A stretch of 63,151 nt of DNA from Chitinophagales bacterium (GCA_026936105.1 JAIXKI010000001.1:1-63151), one strand, 5' to 3'; numbered from the stretch's first letter, positions 35,049 through 45,633 are shown. Translations and numbers: made by a program. Notes: generated by a model from the letters alone, not told the origin.

Positions 35049-36284
35049 TCATAAAATGTCCAATTTCAATTTCTGTACGGTTCGAATATGTTTTCCGCTC
35101 TTCGTTTTATCAAAATCATCAACAACCTGTACTTTTACATCCATATGTTCATGAAAACACGAAAAAAAGTCATCTAATATATTTTTTTTATCGATATCTG
35201 AAAATCTTTCATTAACCTTGATCCTGTATATCAATTCTCCGGCTTTGTCCTGATAATACTGAAATGCTACCACATTTTCCAAAGTCCATTTCCTCAGAAT
35301 CACAACGCAAGGAGTTATAACTCCTCTCTTATCCACTACAAAATCATTACTTCTGCCTATTATCGCAACAATATTATTATCAGGATCCATTTCAACATAA
35401 TCAGCTGTACGGTAACGTACCAAAGGCATTGCCTTGTTACTGATATTCGTACCTACAATCTCTTTTATTGAATTTTCCCCGTTCTTTATCCCAGTATCCA
35501 AAAACTCTACTATACTATACCCTTTGAAGAAGTTATAATATCCTTTGTTCACAGCCAGTGCAAATGCAGCATGTTCATTTTGTCCATACAAATCAACGAT
35601 TGTGGCTTGTGGAAATACCTCCATTACCGTCTCTTTTACAGCAACCGGAAACATCTCTGAGCTGGAAAGAATTCCCCTGATCGAAGGAAGTTCCATCTTT
35701 TCTTCTTTTAAAAGTTCATTCGCATATTTACAAAATATCAATAAAGTGGAAGGATATACGTGCAGACAATTGATCCTGTGTCTTTTTATCAAGCTGATAT
35801 ATTCCTTTACATTTTGCTTCGACAGATGATAAGAAGACAAAAGTAAATGGCCATACTTATATTCATAAATTCCTGATGCAGGCCTGTTACCTCTCAATAC
35901 TGCAACCCTTAAGTTTTCCCCGATCAGCGAAAATGCATGATCAATAAATACTTCTTCCCGGATCACTTCTTTTATCGTTTTAAAGAAATTCAAAGAACGG
36001 CCACTGGTTCCACTAGTAGCGATTCTCAATAAAAATCTTTTATTAACCTTCCCGGATATAAATTGATCTTCTTTGCCAATTATATCATCTTTTTTCAAAA
36101 AAGGATATTCTTCCATACGGTTTTTTGAGTAGCCGTTCTTTTTATAATAAGGAACATCTTTAATTATTCTATAAACATCTGTGTTATCAAAATTGAGAGG
36201 CCGGTACATCTTTCTGCGGTATTGAAAATACAAAGGTGTCAGCCGTATAACTTTATTTAATATATATTTTGTCCAATAATTCAT
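35049..36284 (-). CDS. CapK/PaaK-like adenylate-forming enzyme, copy 1
   Basis: A 411-residue member of the phenylacetate-CoA-ligase-like CapK family found in capsule loci. The nucleotide-binding loop ATSGTSGRSLNFFKT begins at residue 89, VYPSTLLIFCKYA and VDLYGQNEHAAFA provide later core motifs, VRYRTADYVE matches the hinge, and the C-terminal small domain ends with SGKHIRTVQKLKLDIL. It should activate a carboxylic or amino acid. The next gene encodes a close paralogue with nearly identical N-terminus (MNYWTKY(I/L)L(N/K)KVIRLTP), so the two are a tandem duplicate pair. Substrate and acceptor are unknown. Confidence 0.8.
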   Translation of the reverse strand: MNYWTKYILNKVIRLTPLYFQYRRKMYRPLNFDNTDVYRIIKDVPYYKKNGYSKNRMEEYPFLKKDDIIGKEDQFISGKVNKRFLLRIATSGTSGRSLNFFKTIKEVIREEVFIDHAFSLIGENLRVAVLRGNRPASGIYEYKYGHLLLSSYHLSKQNVKEYISLIKRHRINCLHVYPSTLLIFCKYANELLKEEKMELPSIRGILSSSEMFPVAVKETVMEVFPQATIVDLYGQNEHAAFALAVNKGYYNFFKGYSIVEFLDTGIKNGENSIKEIVGTNISNKAMPLVRYRTADYVEMDPDNNIVAIIGRSNDFVVDKRGVITPCVVILRKWTLENVVAFQYYQDKAGELIYRIKVNERFSDIDKKNILDDFFSCFHEHMDVKVQVVDDFDKTKSGKHIRTVQKLKLDIL

Positions 36285-36370
36285 AAATCAGCTTTTACAT
36301 AGAAATCCGGAACAGGTTAACCAAATTTAAATCTGAACTCTATCTTCTGACAATTTCTTATACTTAAACT

Positions 36371-37612
36371 TTAATCTTGAAATTCAGTTAAATCCAATTT
36401 TTGAATCAAAGGTTTTATTTTACCATTAGAAGTCTTTTCAACTTCGTCAACAATTTCGATATTGATCTGCATAAGCTCCTGAAAACAGTCCTGCATATCA
36501 TTATAAATATTACGCCTATCCCTGTTCGTGAACTTATTATTTACTTTCAGCATCACATTAAGCTCACCGGCTTTATCCTGGTAATATTGCACCGCTAACA
36601 CGTTTTTCAGTGTTCTATCCCTTGTAGCAAGGTTGCAAGGCATTATTTTCCCTGAACGGTCAACCACCAGGTCATTGGCTCTGCCGATGATTGAAACAAC
36701 ATTATTTTTGCTGTCAACTTCAACATAATCGGCTGTACGATACTTAATCAAAGGCATCGCTTTATTGGTAAGATTAGTTCCAACAATCTCTTTGATTGAA
36801 TTTCCGCCATTTTTCAATCCTGTATCTAAAAACTCAACTATACTGTAGCTATCAAAAAAGTGAAAATGGCCTTTATCAACAGCTATCGCAAATGCCACGT
36901 GTTCGCTTTGCCCATAAATATCAACTATAGTGGATCCGGGAAAGATCTCTTTGATCTCTGCTTTTGCTGATTCAGAAAATATTTCAGAACTGGATATGAT
37001 TCCCTGAATTTCCGGAAGCTCAATCTTTTTTTCTTCTAAAATTAATTTCAGATATCTGCAAAACATCAGCATTGAAGACGGGTAAACATAGAGACAATTG
37101 ATCTTATATTTCCTGATCAATTTCAAATAATCTAAAATATTTTGCCTCGATAGTAGATAAGATGATAAAAGTAATCGTCCAAACTTATATTCAAATATTC
37201 CGGAGGAAGGGCTATTCCCTCTTAAAACAGCAATCCGAAGGTTTTTTCCGATCAAAGAAAAGGCATGATTGACAAAGGCTTCTTCCTTAATTATATCTTT
37301 TAATGTTTTACAGAAATTTAATGATTCACCACTGGAACCTGACGTAGACACTTTTATCAAAAAAGATTTATTAATCTTCTTTGAAATAAATTTATCCTCA
37401 TTTCCGATAACATCCGATTTTGTAAGAAAGGGATAGTTCATAAACTTGTCTTTGGTATATCCCTGCTCCCTATAATAAGGCACTTCTTTAATGATCTCCC
37501 GGATATAGCTATCATCAAATGTTATTTTATTTCCGATCCTTTTTTTATACTTAAAGTATTGAGGCGTTAGCCGGATCACTTTCTTTAATAAATATTTAGT
37601 CCAATAATTCAT
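36371..37612 (-). CDS. CapK/PaaK-like adenylate-forming enzyme, copy 2
   Basis: A 413-residue paralogue of the protein at 35049-36284, alignable over its full length and differing mainly by conservative changes. The loop here reads STSGSSGESLNFCKT (from about residue 89), followed by VYPSSMLMFCRYLK, VDIYGQSEHVAFA and IKYRTADYVEVD, and it ends SNGKIKPLIQKLDL with the likely catalytic lysine in NGKIKP. Copy 1 has SGKHIRTV at that point, so the active-site lysine may have shifted or been lost there. Retention of both suggests either different substrates or a heteromeric pair. Confidence 0.8.
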   Translation of the reverse strand: MNYWTKYLLKKVIRLTPQYFKYKKRIGNKITFDDSYIREIIKEVPYYREQGYTKDKFMNYPFLTKSDVIGNEDKFISKKINKSFLIKVSTSGSSGESLNFCKTLKDIIKEEAFVNHAFSLIGKNLRIAVLRGNSPSSGIFEYKFGRLLLSSYLLSRQNILDYLKLIRKYKINCLYVYPSSMLMFCRYLKLILEEKKIELPEIQGIISSSEIFSESAKAEIKEIFPGSTIVDIYGQSEHVAFAIAVDKGHFHFFDSYSIVEFLDTGLKNGGNSIKEIVGTNLTNKAMPLIKYRTADYVEVDSKNNVVSIIGRANDLVVDRSGKIMPCNLATRDRTLKNVLAVQYYQDKAGELNVMLKVNNKFTNRDRRNIYNDMQDCFQELMQINIEIVDEVEKTSNGKIKPLIQKLDLTEFQD

Positions 37613-37674
37613 TTACAATAAATATTCTCTGGAAAACATTATAGCAAGATCAGTATATCATTTTTCATTAAGAA

Positions 37675-38823
37675 TCAACATACCGGGGTTCCCTGCAATA
37701 AAGCCTTTTCAGGCAATAAAGACCTGTATATCCCTATCAGTTCTTTTATAACCTGCCCCGGCAGATGCTTTTCTACAATTGCCTCAGAAACTGAGCCGTA
37801 CTTTATAATCAGTTCTGGGTATAAGATAAACCAGTCCAACGCTTTTTGTAATTGCTTTAAATTTCCAGGCTCTACTAACAATCCATTTTCTTTATCTCTG
37901 ACTAACTCGGGGATTCCACCTACATTAGTTGCTATTATTGCCATTCCATAAGACATTGCTTCCAGTACCGATACCGGCATGCCCTCAGTATAAGAAGGAA
38001 GTATATAGATTTGAGAACGGCTCAGCGCCTCAATTTTATCTCTGTTACTTACCCACCCTAAGTATTCTACCATATCACTTATCTCATCCTTTTTAATCAG
38101 ATCCTGTAATCTCTCTGCTTCACCATTTCCGCCCACAAAAAGCCTGATCTTCCCACGATACTTCTCTTTATTAGTTGCAATAACCTCTAACAGATCAAAA
38201 ATTCCCTTTCCGTTACAGATCAATCCAAGGAACAGCAGTGTTATTTCAGATGAATCCCTATTGTCAGGCATCTTTTCAGGATATCCGATCATATTGGGCA
38301 GAAAGACAACATGACCGAGCTTAAGATTCTTTCCAAAATAATCAGCCCACGATCGCGACACACAAACGATCAGGTCAGCCCTCTTTAAAAAAAAGCCTAC
38401 TAACTTTTTTGAAATGAAATTACTATTCTTGTAAAATTCCCTGTATCCGCCTCCATGGATATGGTAAATAACTTTTTTCCTGAACAGATACTTCGCTAAA
38501 ATAAAAATGATGAACTTTCTATAAAAACTCCCATTGGATGCACCATGGATATGGACGATCCGGATCTTTTTATCTGATATGAGCTTAAAAAAGATCTTAA
38601 TAATGCTTTTTAGAAAAATAATTATCTTGAATAAAGTGTCCTTTTTTTTGTATGAGCCGATAAAATTGAATTTTTCAAAGTATGTGCTGTACAATTCAAT
38701 GACCGCTCCCACGCCGCCACGATGTTCCCTGTACTCGGGCCCGACGGTCAAGACTTTTTCAGAAATACATTCCGGGATCTTAAAAGATCTTTTAGCAACA
38801 TCATCCTGAAACATAATCTTCAA
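37675..38823 (-). CDS. Glycosyltransferase family 4 (GT-B)
   Basis: A 382-residue cytoplasmic retaining glycosyltransferase. The acceptor-side N-terminal domain has GPEYREHRGGVGAVIELYS and VYHIHGGGYREFY. The donor domain has LFLGLICNGKGIFDLLEVI, VEYLGWVSNRDKIEALSRSQ and ILPSYTEGMPVSVLEAMSYG with the EX7E-type glutamates, then ATNVGGIPELVRDKENGLLV. It lies just downstream of the initiating sugar transferase gene, so it may add an early sugar. Linkage and sugar are not predictable. Confidence 0.88.
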   Translation of the reverse strand: MKIMFQDDVAKRSFKIPECISEKVLTVGPEYREHRGGVGAVIELYSTYFEKFNFIGSYKKKDTLFKIIIFLKSIIKIFFKLISDKKIRIVHIHGASNGSFYRKFIIFILAKYLFRKKVIYHIHGGGYREFYKNSNFISKKLVGFFLKRADLIVCVSRSWADYFGKNLKLGHVVFLPNMIGYPEKMPDNRDSSEITLLFLGLICNGKGIFDLLEVIATNKEKYRGKIRLFVGGNGEAERLQDLIKKDEISDMVEYLGWVSNRDKIEALSRSQIYILPSYTEGMPVSVLEAMSYGMAIIATNVGGIPELVRDKENGLLVEPGNLKQLQKALDWFILYPELIIKYGSVSEAIVEKHLPGQVIKELIGIYRSLLPEKALLQGTPVC

Positions 38824-38862
38824 ACGATCAGAATTGATAACTTAATTTTTACAAACCGTAAA

Positions 38863-40254
38863 TCAAAAAGCATTGATATCACCCACAAATATCTTATAAA
38901 CTGTCATGAATATAATACGTGTATCCAGCCAAAGGCTCCAGTTTTCCAGATACCAGATATCACACTCTACCCTTCTTTCCATTTCCCATAGAGACCTCGT
39001 CTCTCCGCGGAAGCCATTTATCTGTGCCCAGCCAGTAATACCCGGCTTTACAAACTGGCGAACCATATATTTACTGATTATTCCTGAATAATCATCGGTA
39101 TGCTTCAGCATATGAGGCCTTGGCCCTACTATACTCATACTACCCATAAAAACATTCAGGAACTGTGGGAACTCATCAAGGCTTGATTTACGTAAAAACT
39201 TTCCGAGCCTCGTGATCCTGGTGTCGCCTTTGGTGGCCTGCACCTTATCTGAGTCCTTATTCACCCTCATGCTCCTGAATTTGATGCAACGGAAGGGCTG
39301 ATTATTCTTTCCGGTACGAACCTGAACAAAAAAAACGGGCCCTCTTGAATCCAACCATATTAATAGTGCCATTAATGGTATCATCCACGACAAGAGGAGA
39401 ATGATCACAAGACTGCTAAACACAAAATCATAGATCCGCTTACGGACCCTGTTAGCAATATCATCTAATGGTTCTTTCCTAAGAGATAATACGGGCAGGT
39501 TTCCAAAATAATCCACATGTACCGGTAATCGGGTAAATGTATTAAAATTAGGCACTAGTTTGAAACGGATACATGCACGGTCTGCTTCCTGCATCAGTTC
39601 AAAAATATTAGTATTTCCATCAGGCGGAATGGTTGAAAATATCTCATTGGCCTGATATTGCTTTGAAACTTCGAGAATATTATTCAGGTTCCCCACTATC
39701 GGATAGGTAGAAAGCTCATGTACATCGTCTTCATTTTCACAATAACCGATAATCTTAGTATTCAGAGGATCTTCTTCTAATTGCTGCACCAGTTTTTTTG
39801 AGATTTCATTGTATCCCACAATAATCACTTTTCTGGCAAACTCTTCACGATTCCGTATGTACTGAGCAATAACAATATAAACCAGACGGTTCACAAAGAT
39901 CACCAGCCCTATCGACAACAACACGGTCATGACGAACAAACGGGACAGGCCTTCCTGTTTGAAAAGTACAATGTACAGCATGACCAAAGCGAGAAAATAG
40001 ATATATGAACGCAGCGTTTTCTTGCTGAACAATTCAAATGTGGATATATTATTCTGGCTGTATAAACTGCTAAGCCAGGATGCAAACATCCAGGCAACAT
40101 TAAAAGCGATCCATAGATTGATATATTTCGAATCCAGCGGGTCCGGAAGTTTACTTCTGTAAAAAATGCGGTCCACTCCGAATGAAACATTCAGCATTAA
40201 AAGGTCAAGAAAAATAAAGAAAAACCTCAACAACCGGAAAAATTGCTGATTCAT
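38863..40254 (-). CDS. Undecaprenyl-phosphate glucose/galactose phosphotransferase (WcaJ-like initiating transferase)
   Basis: A 463-residue polyprenyl-phosphate sugar-1-phosphate transferase that starts repeat-unit synthesis. Four N-terminal helices (about 8-125) and a nucleotide-binding-like CoA_binding_3 domain (about 140-260, [14 protein letters not shown]) precede the catalytic bacterial sugar transferase domain: membrane hairpin near 285-305, [45 protein letters not shown] and [17 protein letters not shown]. The DEFPQ and GPRP motifs are diagnostic. It probably transfers glucose-1-phosphate, as WcaJ does, but galactose is possible. Confidence 0.93.
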   Translation of the reverse strand: MNQQFFRLLRFFFIFLDLLMLNVSFGVDRIFYRSKLPDPLDSKYINLWIAFNVAWMFASWLSSLYSQNNISTFELFSKKTLRSYIYFLALVMLYIVLFKQEGLSRLFVMTVLLSIGLVIFVNRLVYIVIAQYIRNREEFARKVIIVGYNEISKKLVQQLEEDPLNTKIIGYCENEDDVHELSTYPIVGNLNNILEVSKQYQANEIFSTIPPDGNTNIFELMQEADRACIRFKLVPNFNTFTRLPVHVDYFGNLPVLSLRKEPLDDIANRVRKRIYDFVFSSLVIILLLSWMIPLMALLIWLDSRGPVFFVQVRTGKNNQPFRCIKFRSMRVNKDSDKVQATKGDTRITRLGKFLRKSSLDEFPQFLNVFMGSMSIVGPRPHMLKHTDDYSGIISKYMVRQFVKPGITGWAQINGFRGETRSLWEMERRVECDIWYLENWSLWLDTRIIFMTVYKIFVGDINAF

Positions 40255-40438
40255 AAAAAGTTATTTAGTATCTCAGTTATAAGGCCCCGAATTTTCTGAG
40301 ATTAAAAAAGTTATTCAGAGTATTTTTTTAAATTAGCTACTCTTTGCCCTAAGTAAAAGTTAATCTGATCTTCTTAAAGTCTGTCAGGTATATTCAAAGA
40401 ATAGCGCTATTTCCGAAGTAATTCAGTAGTACAATCAA

Positions 40439-41401
40439 TCATGAATAAATGAGATTTTTAGAGTCATGATACCATTCAATAAATTTCTTCAGGCCTGTTT
40501 CAAAATTAAATTTTGGGTCATAGTCCAGTTCTTTTCTTGCTTTGGAAATATCAGCATAAGTAATATCAACATCGCCTTGCTGAGGAGGTAAATGCTCCAG
40601 GGTCGCTTTTTTATTCAAAAGATTTTCAATTGAACGGACCATCTGAAATAAAGTAATGGTTCTCGATTCACCTAAATTGTAAATATTATAGCCCCGAAGC
40701 TTATTTATACTACACATTATACCTCCTACGATATCATCAATATAGGTATAGTCCCGTGCAGTAGATCCATCGCCAAAAAACGGAATGGGTTTCCCTTCAT
40801 CTATAAGCCTTATAAATTTATGAATTGCAAGGTCCGGACGCTGGCGGGGTCCAAATACAGTAAAAAACCGGAGACAGGTAATATCAAAGTTATATAAATG
40901 ACTATATACATGGCATAACAATTCACCGCTCTTTTTTGTGGCTGCATAGGGGGAGATGGGATGATCCACAGGATCTGATTCTGAAAAAGGAACTTTCTTA
41001 TTATTTCCATAAACAGAAGATGAGGAAGCAAAAATAAATTTAGAAACCTTGCTATGCTTCATGCATTCAAGCAGGTTTAATGTTCCATTTATATTCACCT
41101 CGTAGTAAGAGGCTATCTGCAGCATAGAGGGCCGTACACCGGCTTTAGCTGCCAGATGAATTACCATATCATATTTATTTTCCCGGAATATCTTTTGCAA
41201 TGCAGAGTTATCCCTGATATCTGCTTCAAAAAAGCTAAATGAATTTGAAGCATTTAATTTCTTTAAATTATCCTCCTTAAATTTTCTGGGATAAAACGGG
41301 TCGAAATTATCTACCCCGATCACCTCATGTCCATCCAGAATCAGCCTTTCGCCCAGATGTGAGCCGATAAATCCGGCTGCGCCGGTCAAAAGTATTTTCA
41401 T
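40439..41401 (-). CDS. UDP-glucuronate 4-epimerase-like NAD-dependent epimerase
   Basis: A 320-residue extended short-chain dehydrogenase. The NAD motif GAAGFIGSHLGERL is at residues 7-20, and VDNFDPFYPRKFKEDNL closely matches the UDP-glucuronate epimerase group. HLAAKAGVRPSM, FASSSSVYGNNKKVPF and the catalytic YAATKKSGELLCH follow, and FFGDGSTARDYTYIDDIV completes the signature. UDP-glucuronate to UDP-galacturonate conversion is likely, though UDP-GlcNAc 4-epimerases look similar. No UDP-glucose dehydrogenase is seen in the window, so the substrate would come from elsewhere. Confidence 0.85.
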   Translation of the reverse strand: MKILLTGAAGFIGSHLGERLILDGHEVIGVDNFDPFYPRKFKEDNLKKLNASNSFSFFEADIRDNSALQKIFRENKYDMVIHLAAKAGVRPSMLQIASYYEVNINGTLNLLECMKHSKVSKFIFASSSSVYGNNKKVPFSESDPVDHPISPYAATKKSGELLCHVYSHLYNFDITCLRFFTVFGPRQRPDLAIHKFIRLIDEGKPIPFFGDGSTARDYTYIDDIVGGIMCSINKLRGYNIYNLGESRTITLFQMVRSIENLLNKKATLEHLPPQQGDVDITYADISKARKELDYDPKFNFETGLKKFIEWYHDSKNLIYS

Positions 41402-41472
41402 TAGCCGTCTATTCTATTTTAAAGCCAATTCTTATAATTATACCTTTAGTCCTGGAATACCTCTGTCTGGCA

Positions 41473-42624
41473 TCATACCCCTAATTCTGAAGATTTAATA
41501 CAAAGTCTTCGCTCGCTTCTTTTTTTTAAGGCACAATGATAAACCTTTAGATAAGAATCAATCATTTTCTGGATCGAGAATCTCTCCATAATTCTGCGAT
41601 AGCCAGCCTCTCCCATCCTCTTCCTGAGTGAGGCGTCATTCAGGAGAAAATCAATTTTCGCAGCTAACGTTTCCGGATCAGAAGGAGGGATCAAGTATCC
41701 GGTTTTCCCATCTACAACAATTTCATTTGTGCCCCCGCCAACGGTTGCAATGACAGGCATTCCCATTGCCATGTATTCCAATATAGAATTTGAGATTCCT
41801 TCACCATGAACTTTTGCATTTGTAGTCAATACTCCAATATCGCAGAAATTCAAAAAAGCCTCTATATTCGTTTGTCTTCCCGGCAGTTTAATATATCCTT
41901 TGAACTTTGAACCGATCTGGCTTAAAATCAGTCCATAATTAGGACCATTTCCGATTGCCAAAAAAGTAGTATCATTTCTTTTTTCGCATATAATTTTTGC
42001 AGCTTTGATATACGTATCATAATCCTTTCTGTCATAAAATCCACCTACCATAGCAACAATATACCTGCCACTGATATCATATTTCTGTCTTAGTTCCTGG
42101 TCATTATAAGATTCTCTCCTGATCCTGTTAAAATTAAAACCATTATAAATACATACACTCTTGCTTTCAGGAGCACTATACCCTTTCAGGCCTGCATTAG
42201 AGTTCCCGACAATAAAAGTTGAAAAGGGGAAAGATAACTTCGATCTTAAAAAATATCTATTGCTAATGTTCCTTTTTACCGGCGTTTCAACAACCATACC
42301 ATTCACAAGTCTAATATTTAATAACTTACAGACCGGTGCGCTGTAAAAAGCAGTCATGCTGTCCCAGCAATGAAGTATATCAGGCTTGACCTTTTTGCAC
42401 AATTTATAAAGCCTAACGAATATGGAAAGATCTTTTTTTGATTTTCTGATCAGGTAATGAATATTCATACCCAGGTCAAATACCTCTTTGTAATGTATCT
42501 CTCTTCCCATCACTACGAGTTCAAATTGTATTCCGGGAATAACTCTAAGACCTTTCAGCAATTCCACCAGCCTTCTTTCCTTTCCCCCTGCAGACAGGCC
42601 ATTTATAAAAAACAGGATTTTCAC
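41473..42624 (-). CDS. Glycosyltransferase family 4 (GT-B)
   Basis: A 383-residue GT-B glycosyltransferase. The N-terminus, FFINGLSAGGKERRLVELL, has the glycine-rich acceptor loop. The donor half shows VAMVGGFYDRKDYDTYIKAA, YIKLPGRQTNIEAFLNFCDI, GEGISNSILEYMAMGMPVIA (EX7E pair) and GGGTNEIVVDGKTGYLIPP. Its start overlaps the stop of the upstream asparagine-synthetase gene by 4 bases (ATGA), so the two are translationally coupled. Sugar and linkage are unknown. Confidence 0.88.
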   Translation of the reverse strand: MKILFFINGLSAGGKERRLVELLKGLRVIPGIQFELVVMGREIHYKEVFDLGMNIHYLIRKSKKDLSIFVRLYKLCKKVKPDILHCWDSMTAFYSAPVCKLLNIRLVNGMVVETPVKRNISNRYFLRSKLSFPFSTFIVGNSNAGLKGYSAPESKSVCIYNGFNFNRIRRESYNDQELRQKYDISGRYIVAMVGGFYDRKDYDTYIKAAKIICEKRNDTTFLAIGNGPNYGLILSQIGSKFKGYIKLPGRQTNIEAFLNFCDIGVLTTNAKVHGEGISNSILEYMAMGMPVIATVGGGTNEIVVDGKTGYLIPPSDPETLAAKIDFLLNDASLRKRMGEAGYRRIMERFSIQKMIDSYLKVYHCALKKRSERRLCIKSSELGV

Positions 42625-44501
42625 TTTTTCTTATTCTGTTTTAACCATTCTTCGAATACAAGCAAAGTCCAGATCTTTGAACTGAAGTCACGCATGGTGT
42701 TCCGGCTACTTTGAATGACTTTTCTAATATAGTTCCGATCAAGATATTCAGAGCATAAAGGGGTGCCGGTTGCTAATGTATCATCTACAAATTCCCTTAG
42801 CTCCTCTTTAAACCAATTCGCAAGAGGTACACCAAAACCTTTCTTGGGAAGCCGGAGAAAGCTTTCCGGAAGGTAATTTGCCATCGCTTTTTTGAAAATG
42901 TATTTCTGGCCTGCCCCGTTCAATTTGAACTTGGAAGGTATCCTGAAACTTAATTCGGCAAATTCATGATCTAACAGGGGTACCCTCACTTCCAGCGAAT
43001 TCAACATGCTGGCCCGGTCCACTTTAGTTAAAATAGAATCAACCATATAGGTTCGCATATCCAGGTATTGCATATTGGATATATCATCCCGGACAGAAGA
43101 GGAATCCTTCAAAATACCAATTTTAAAGAACTCAGAAGCCTGATCATGATCGTATCGGGATCTCTTGTGATTTAAAAGCCGGTGTCGCTCAAATTCTGAC
43201 CATACATTTATATAAGCAAACGAATATCTTTTTTCTTTAGAAAGATAATAGGTAAACCCTTTGCCTTTCATGTTTGGGGGGATCAACTTATGAATACTTC
43301 CCCATAAGGTTTTATTCAGAAAAGCACTATTAAAATTAAGCGGATATTTATAAATACTGTTCAGCCATTTGTACGTGGTATATCCAGCAAATAATTCATC
43401 ACCTCCATCGCCCGACAAAGCTACGGTAACAAACTGCCGGGCCAGCTTAGATACATGATAAGTAGGGATAGAAGAAGGGTCGCCAAATGGTTCATCATAG
43501 GCTCTGACCAGTTTTGGCAAAAGGTCAATTGATTGTGGCTCAAGGGTCAGTTCATGATGATCGCATCCGTATTTACGGGCCAGCTCGGCGGCATATTTTA
43601 ATTCGCTCCCTTTTTCATTTTTAAAGCCGATAGAGAATGTCTTGACTGGTTGGTCCGAATTTTTAGCCATCATGGACACTACCGATCCTGAATCTATTCC
43701 CCCGCTCAGGAATGCACCCAGCGGAACATCCGAGATCATGTGCAATTTCACTGTCTCTGAAAGCTTCGCCCTGATCTCTTCTTCCCATTGCTTATCGTTT
43801 TTTGAGTGATCGGGTTCAAAGCGTATCTGCCAATATGGCCTTATTTCAATCTTATCTTTACCAAAAGGAGATAATAAAAGATAATGAGCAGGCTGAAGCT
43901 TTTTTATTTTCTTATAAACGGAGAGGTCGCTTGTAATATATCCGAAGGCAAAATAAGAGTCAATAGCCTCATCAGATAATGTGCGGTCTATTCCGTCACA
44001 TTTTAAAATTGCTTTAATCTCTGACCCCAGGACAAACTTTTCATGATCTGAATAATAATAAAATGGCTTGATGCCAAACCGGTCCCTTGCACAGAAGAGT
44101 TGCTGTTTGTTATTATCCCAAATAGCAAACGCAAACATTCCCCTCAAATGTTCCAGGCATTCTACCCCATATTGCTCATAAAGATGAACGATAGTTTCCG
44201 TGTCTGACTTAGTCCGGAAAATATGCCCTTTACGGATCAGGTCAGCCTGGAGTTCCTTATAATTATATATTTCCCCGTTAAAAATGATCCAGATACTCTG
44301 ATCTTCATTAGAAAGAGGCTGATGTCCCGTACCCAGATCAATAATACTTAAGCGGCGGAAGCCTAAACCCACATTCTGATTTATATAAAAGCCTTCATCA
44401 TCAGGCCCCCTGTGAAAAATACTGTCAGTCATGCTTTTAAGCTCAGGCTGGCTCACTGTATTTTCTTTTTCAAATCTTACCAATCCGGCAATACCACACA
44501 T
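42621..44501 (-). CDS. asnB: AsnB-like asparagine synthase (glutamine-hydrolysing), copy 2
   Basis: A 626-residue glutamine-dependent asparagine synthase homologue. The glutaminase begins MCGIAG (Cys2) with FHRGPDDEG and IFNGEIYNYKEL. The PP-loop SGGIDS is at residues 266-271, FSIGFKNEKGSELKYAAELA and LSGDGGDELFAGYTTY follow, and the C-terminal region is RVPLLDHEF. It is closer to canonical AsnB than copy 1 (26007-27992). Location between two glycosyltransferases suggests it amidates a uronic acid or supplies an amino group within the glycan, as proposed for AsnB genes in O-antigen loci, rather than making free asparagine. Confidence 0.88.
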   Translation of the reverse strand: MCGIAGLVRFEKENTVSQPELKSMTDSIFHRGPDDEGFYINQNVGLGFRRLSIIDLGTGHQPLSNEDQSIWIIFNGEIYNYKELQADLIRKGHIFRTKSDTETIVHLYEQYGVECLEHLRGMFAFAIWDNNKQQLFCARDRFGIKPFYYYSDHEKFVLGSEIKAILKCDGIDRTLSDEAIDSYFAFGYITSDLSVYKKIKKLQPAHYLLLSPFGKDKIEIRPYWQIRFEPDHSKNDKQWEEEIRAKLSETVKLHMISDVPLGAFLSGGIDSGSVVSMMAKNSDQPVKTFSIGFKNEKGSELKYAAELARKYGCDHHELTLEPQSIDLLPKLVRAYDEPFGDPSSIPTYHVSKLARQFVTVALSGDGGDELFAGYTTYKWLNSIYKYPLNFNSAFLNKTLWGSIHKLIPPNMKGKGFTYYLSKEKRYSFAYINVWSEFERHRLLNHKRSRYDHDQASEFFKIGILKDSSSVRDDISNMQYLDMRTYMVDSILTKVDRASMLNSLEVRVPLLDHEFAELSFRIPSKFKLNGAGQKYIFKKAMANYLPESFLRLPKKGFGVPLANWFKEELREFVDDTLATGTPLCSEYLDRNYIRKVIQSSRNTMRDFSSKIWTLLVFEEWLKQNKKK

Positions 44502-44511
44502 TTTGAATTCT

Positions 44512-45633
44512 TTATTTTCTTTTTAAAACTGTTTTAATAAAACGGTCCGCTGCTGTTGAAAAATCGTGATGCTCTCTTATATAAGAAATCAGGTTCTCCC
44601 TGCAAAAACTGTTCGCATCCAGGTTTTCCATATAAAATTTCATTTTATTAAGGTCGCCTTTACAGCATACCCCCAATTGAAACTTTTCCAGAATGTTACC
44701 AGGGTCAACATTGAGAGAAATTACAGGTGTGCCCGTAGCCCATGCTTCCAGGAAAATATTAGGGAAGCCTTCAAAATTCGAAGTGTTGATCAACGCCTTA
44801 GACCCGGCAATATTTTCAATTGCAGCTTTATGCTTCAGCCATCCTTTATATATCACATTCGGTCTTTCTTTCAAACGCACTGCCATATGTTTTGACCTTC
44901 TGTCTGCCGGATGTCCAATCACCATGACGTTGCAACGTTCATTTATTATATCCAGAAGTTTTTCAAGATTTTTCGACCCTTTTAAATAGGTCAAAGCGCC
45001 AACATGCACGAAATAATCTTCTCTTTTTTTAGCAACAATTGAAATCTTTGAGCAATCTATAATATTTGGATAGACCAATACTTCACCCTTCACCTTAAAA
45101 TTTTCAGGCTTTTGACCGGAATGCTGCAATAAAACATAATCGGAATTTTTCAGCAGATATTTATAAACTATATCGCTCGGAATATAATTGGACATTAATC
45201 TGAAAAGATTAAACTTAGGGAAATATTCATGCTTAGCTTTTTCCCACAAGCTCATTACATCAAGGTCAGAAGCTGCAGCAACCATGAATTTACCTTTTAC
45301 TTTCCTGCATACGTTATAAACAACCAAATGAAGATAACTTCGCATCCTTACATAATAGAAATCAGCTTTCTGTTCAAAGAGGGCTTTCTTTAATGCCGGA
45401 ATCCGGTGAGTAAATAATCTCATTCCCCTGATACCTTTATTCCATCCCGGGACTCGTATCAATCTTATCCCTTCACTTGTAGTAAAATCTGAATCCGAAT
45501 ATGGGTCAACAATGATCACCTCATGACCAGCTAAAGCCAAAGCTTTAGCCAATAATGCAATCTGGAGCTCTCCGCCACCGGGAGTTTGATCATTTAATGC
45601 CCCCGAAATATTACCAAAAAAACAAAATTTCAT
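44512..45633 (-). CDS. Glycosyltransferase family 4 (GT-B)
   Basis: A 373-residue GT-B glycosyltransferase. The N-terminal loop is GALNDQTPGGGELQIALLAK and EVIIVDPYSDSDF follows. The donor domain has YFVHVGALTYLKGSKNLEKL, NVIYKGWLKHKAAIENIAGS, ALINTSNFEGFPNIFLEAWA with the EX7E motif and TPVISLNVDPGNILEKF. It lies 10 bases upstream of asnB copy 2, in the same compact run. The specificity is unknown. Confidence 0.87.
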   Translation of the reverse strand: MKFCFFGNISGALNDQTPGGGELQIALLAKALALAGHEVIIVDPYSDSDFTTSEGIRLIRVPGWNKGIRGMRLFTHRIPALKKALFEQKADFYYVRMRSYLHLVVYNVCRKVKGKFMVAAASDLDVMSLWEKAKHEYFPKFNLFRLMSNYIPSDIVYKYLLKNSDYVLLQHSGQKPENFKVKGEVLVYPNIIDCSKISIVAKKREDYFVHVGALTYLKGSKNLEKLLDIINERCNVMVIGHPADRRSKHMAVRLKERPNVIYKGWLKHKAAIENIAGSKALINTSNFEGFPNIFLEAWATGTPVISLNVDPGNILEKFQLGVCCKGDLNKMKFYMENLDANSFCRENLISYIREHHDFSTAADRFIKTVLKRK

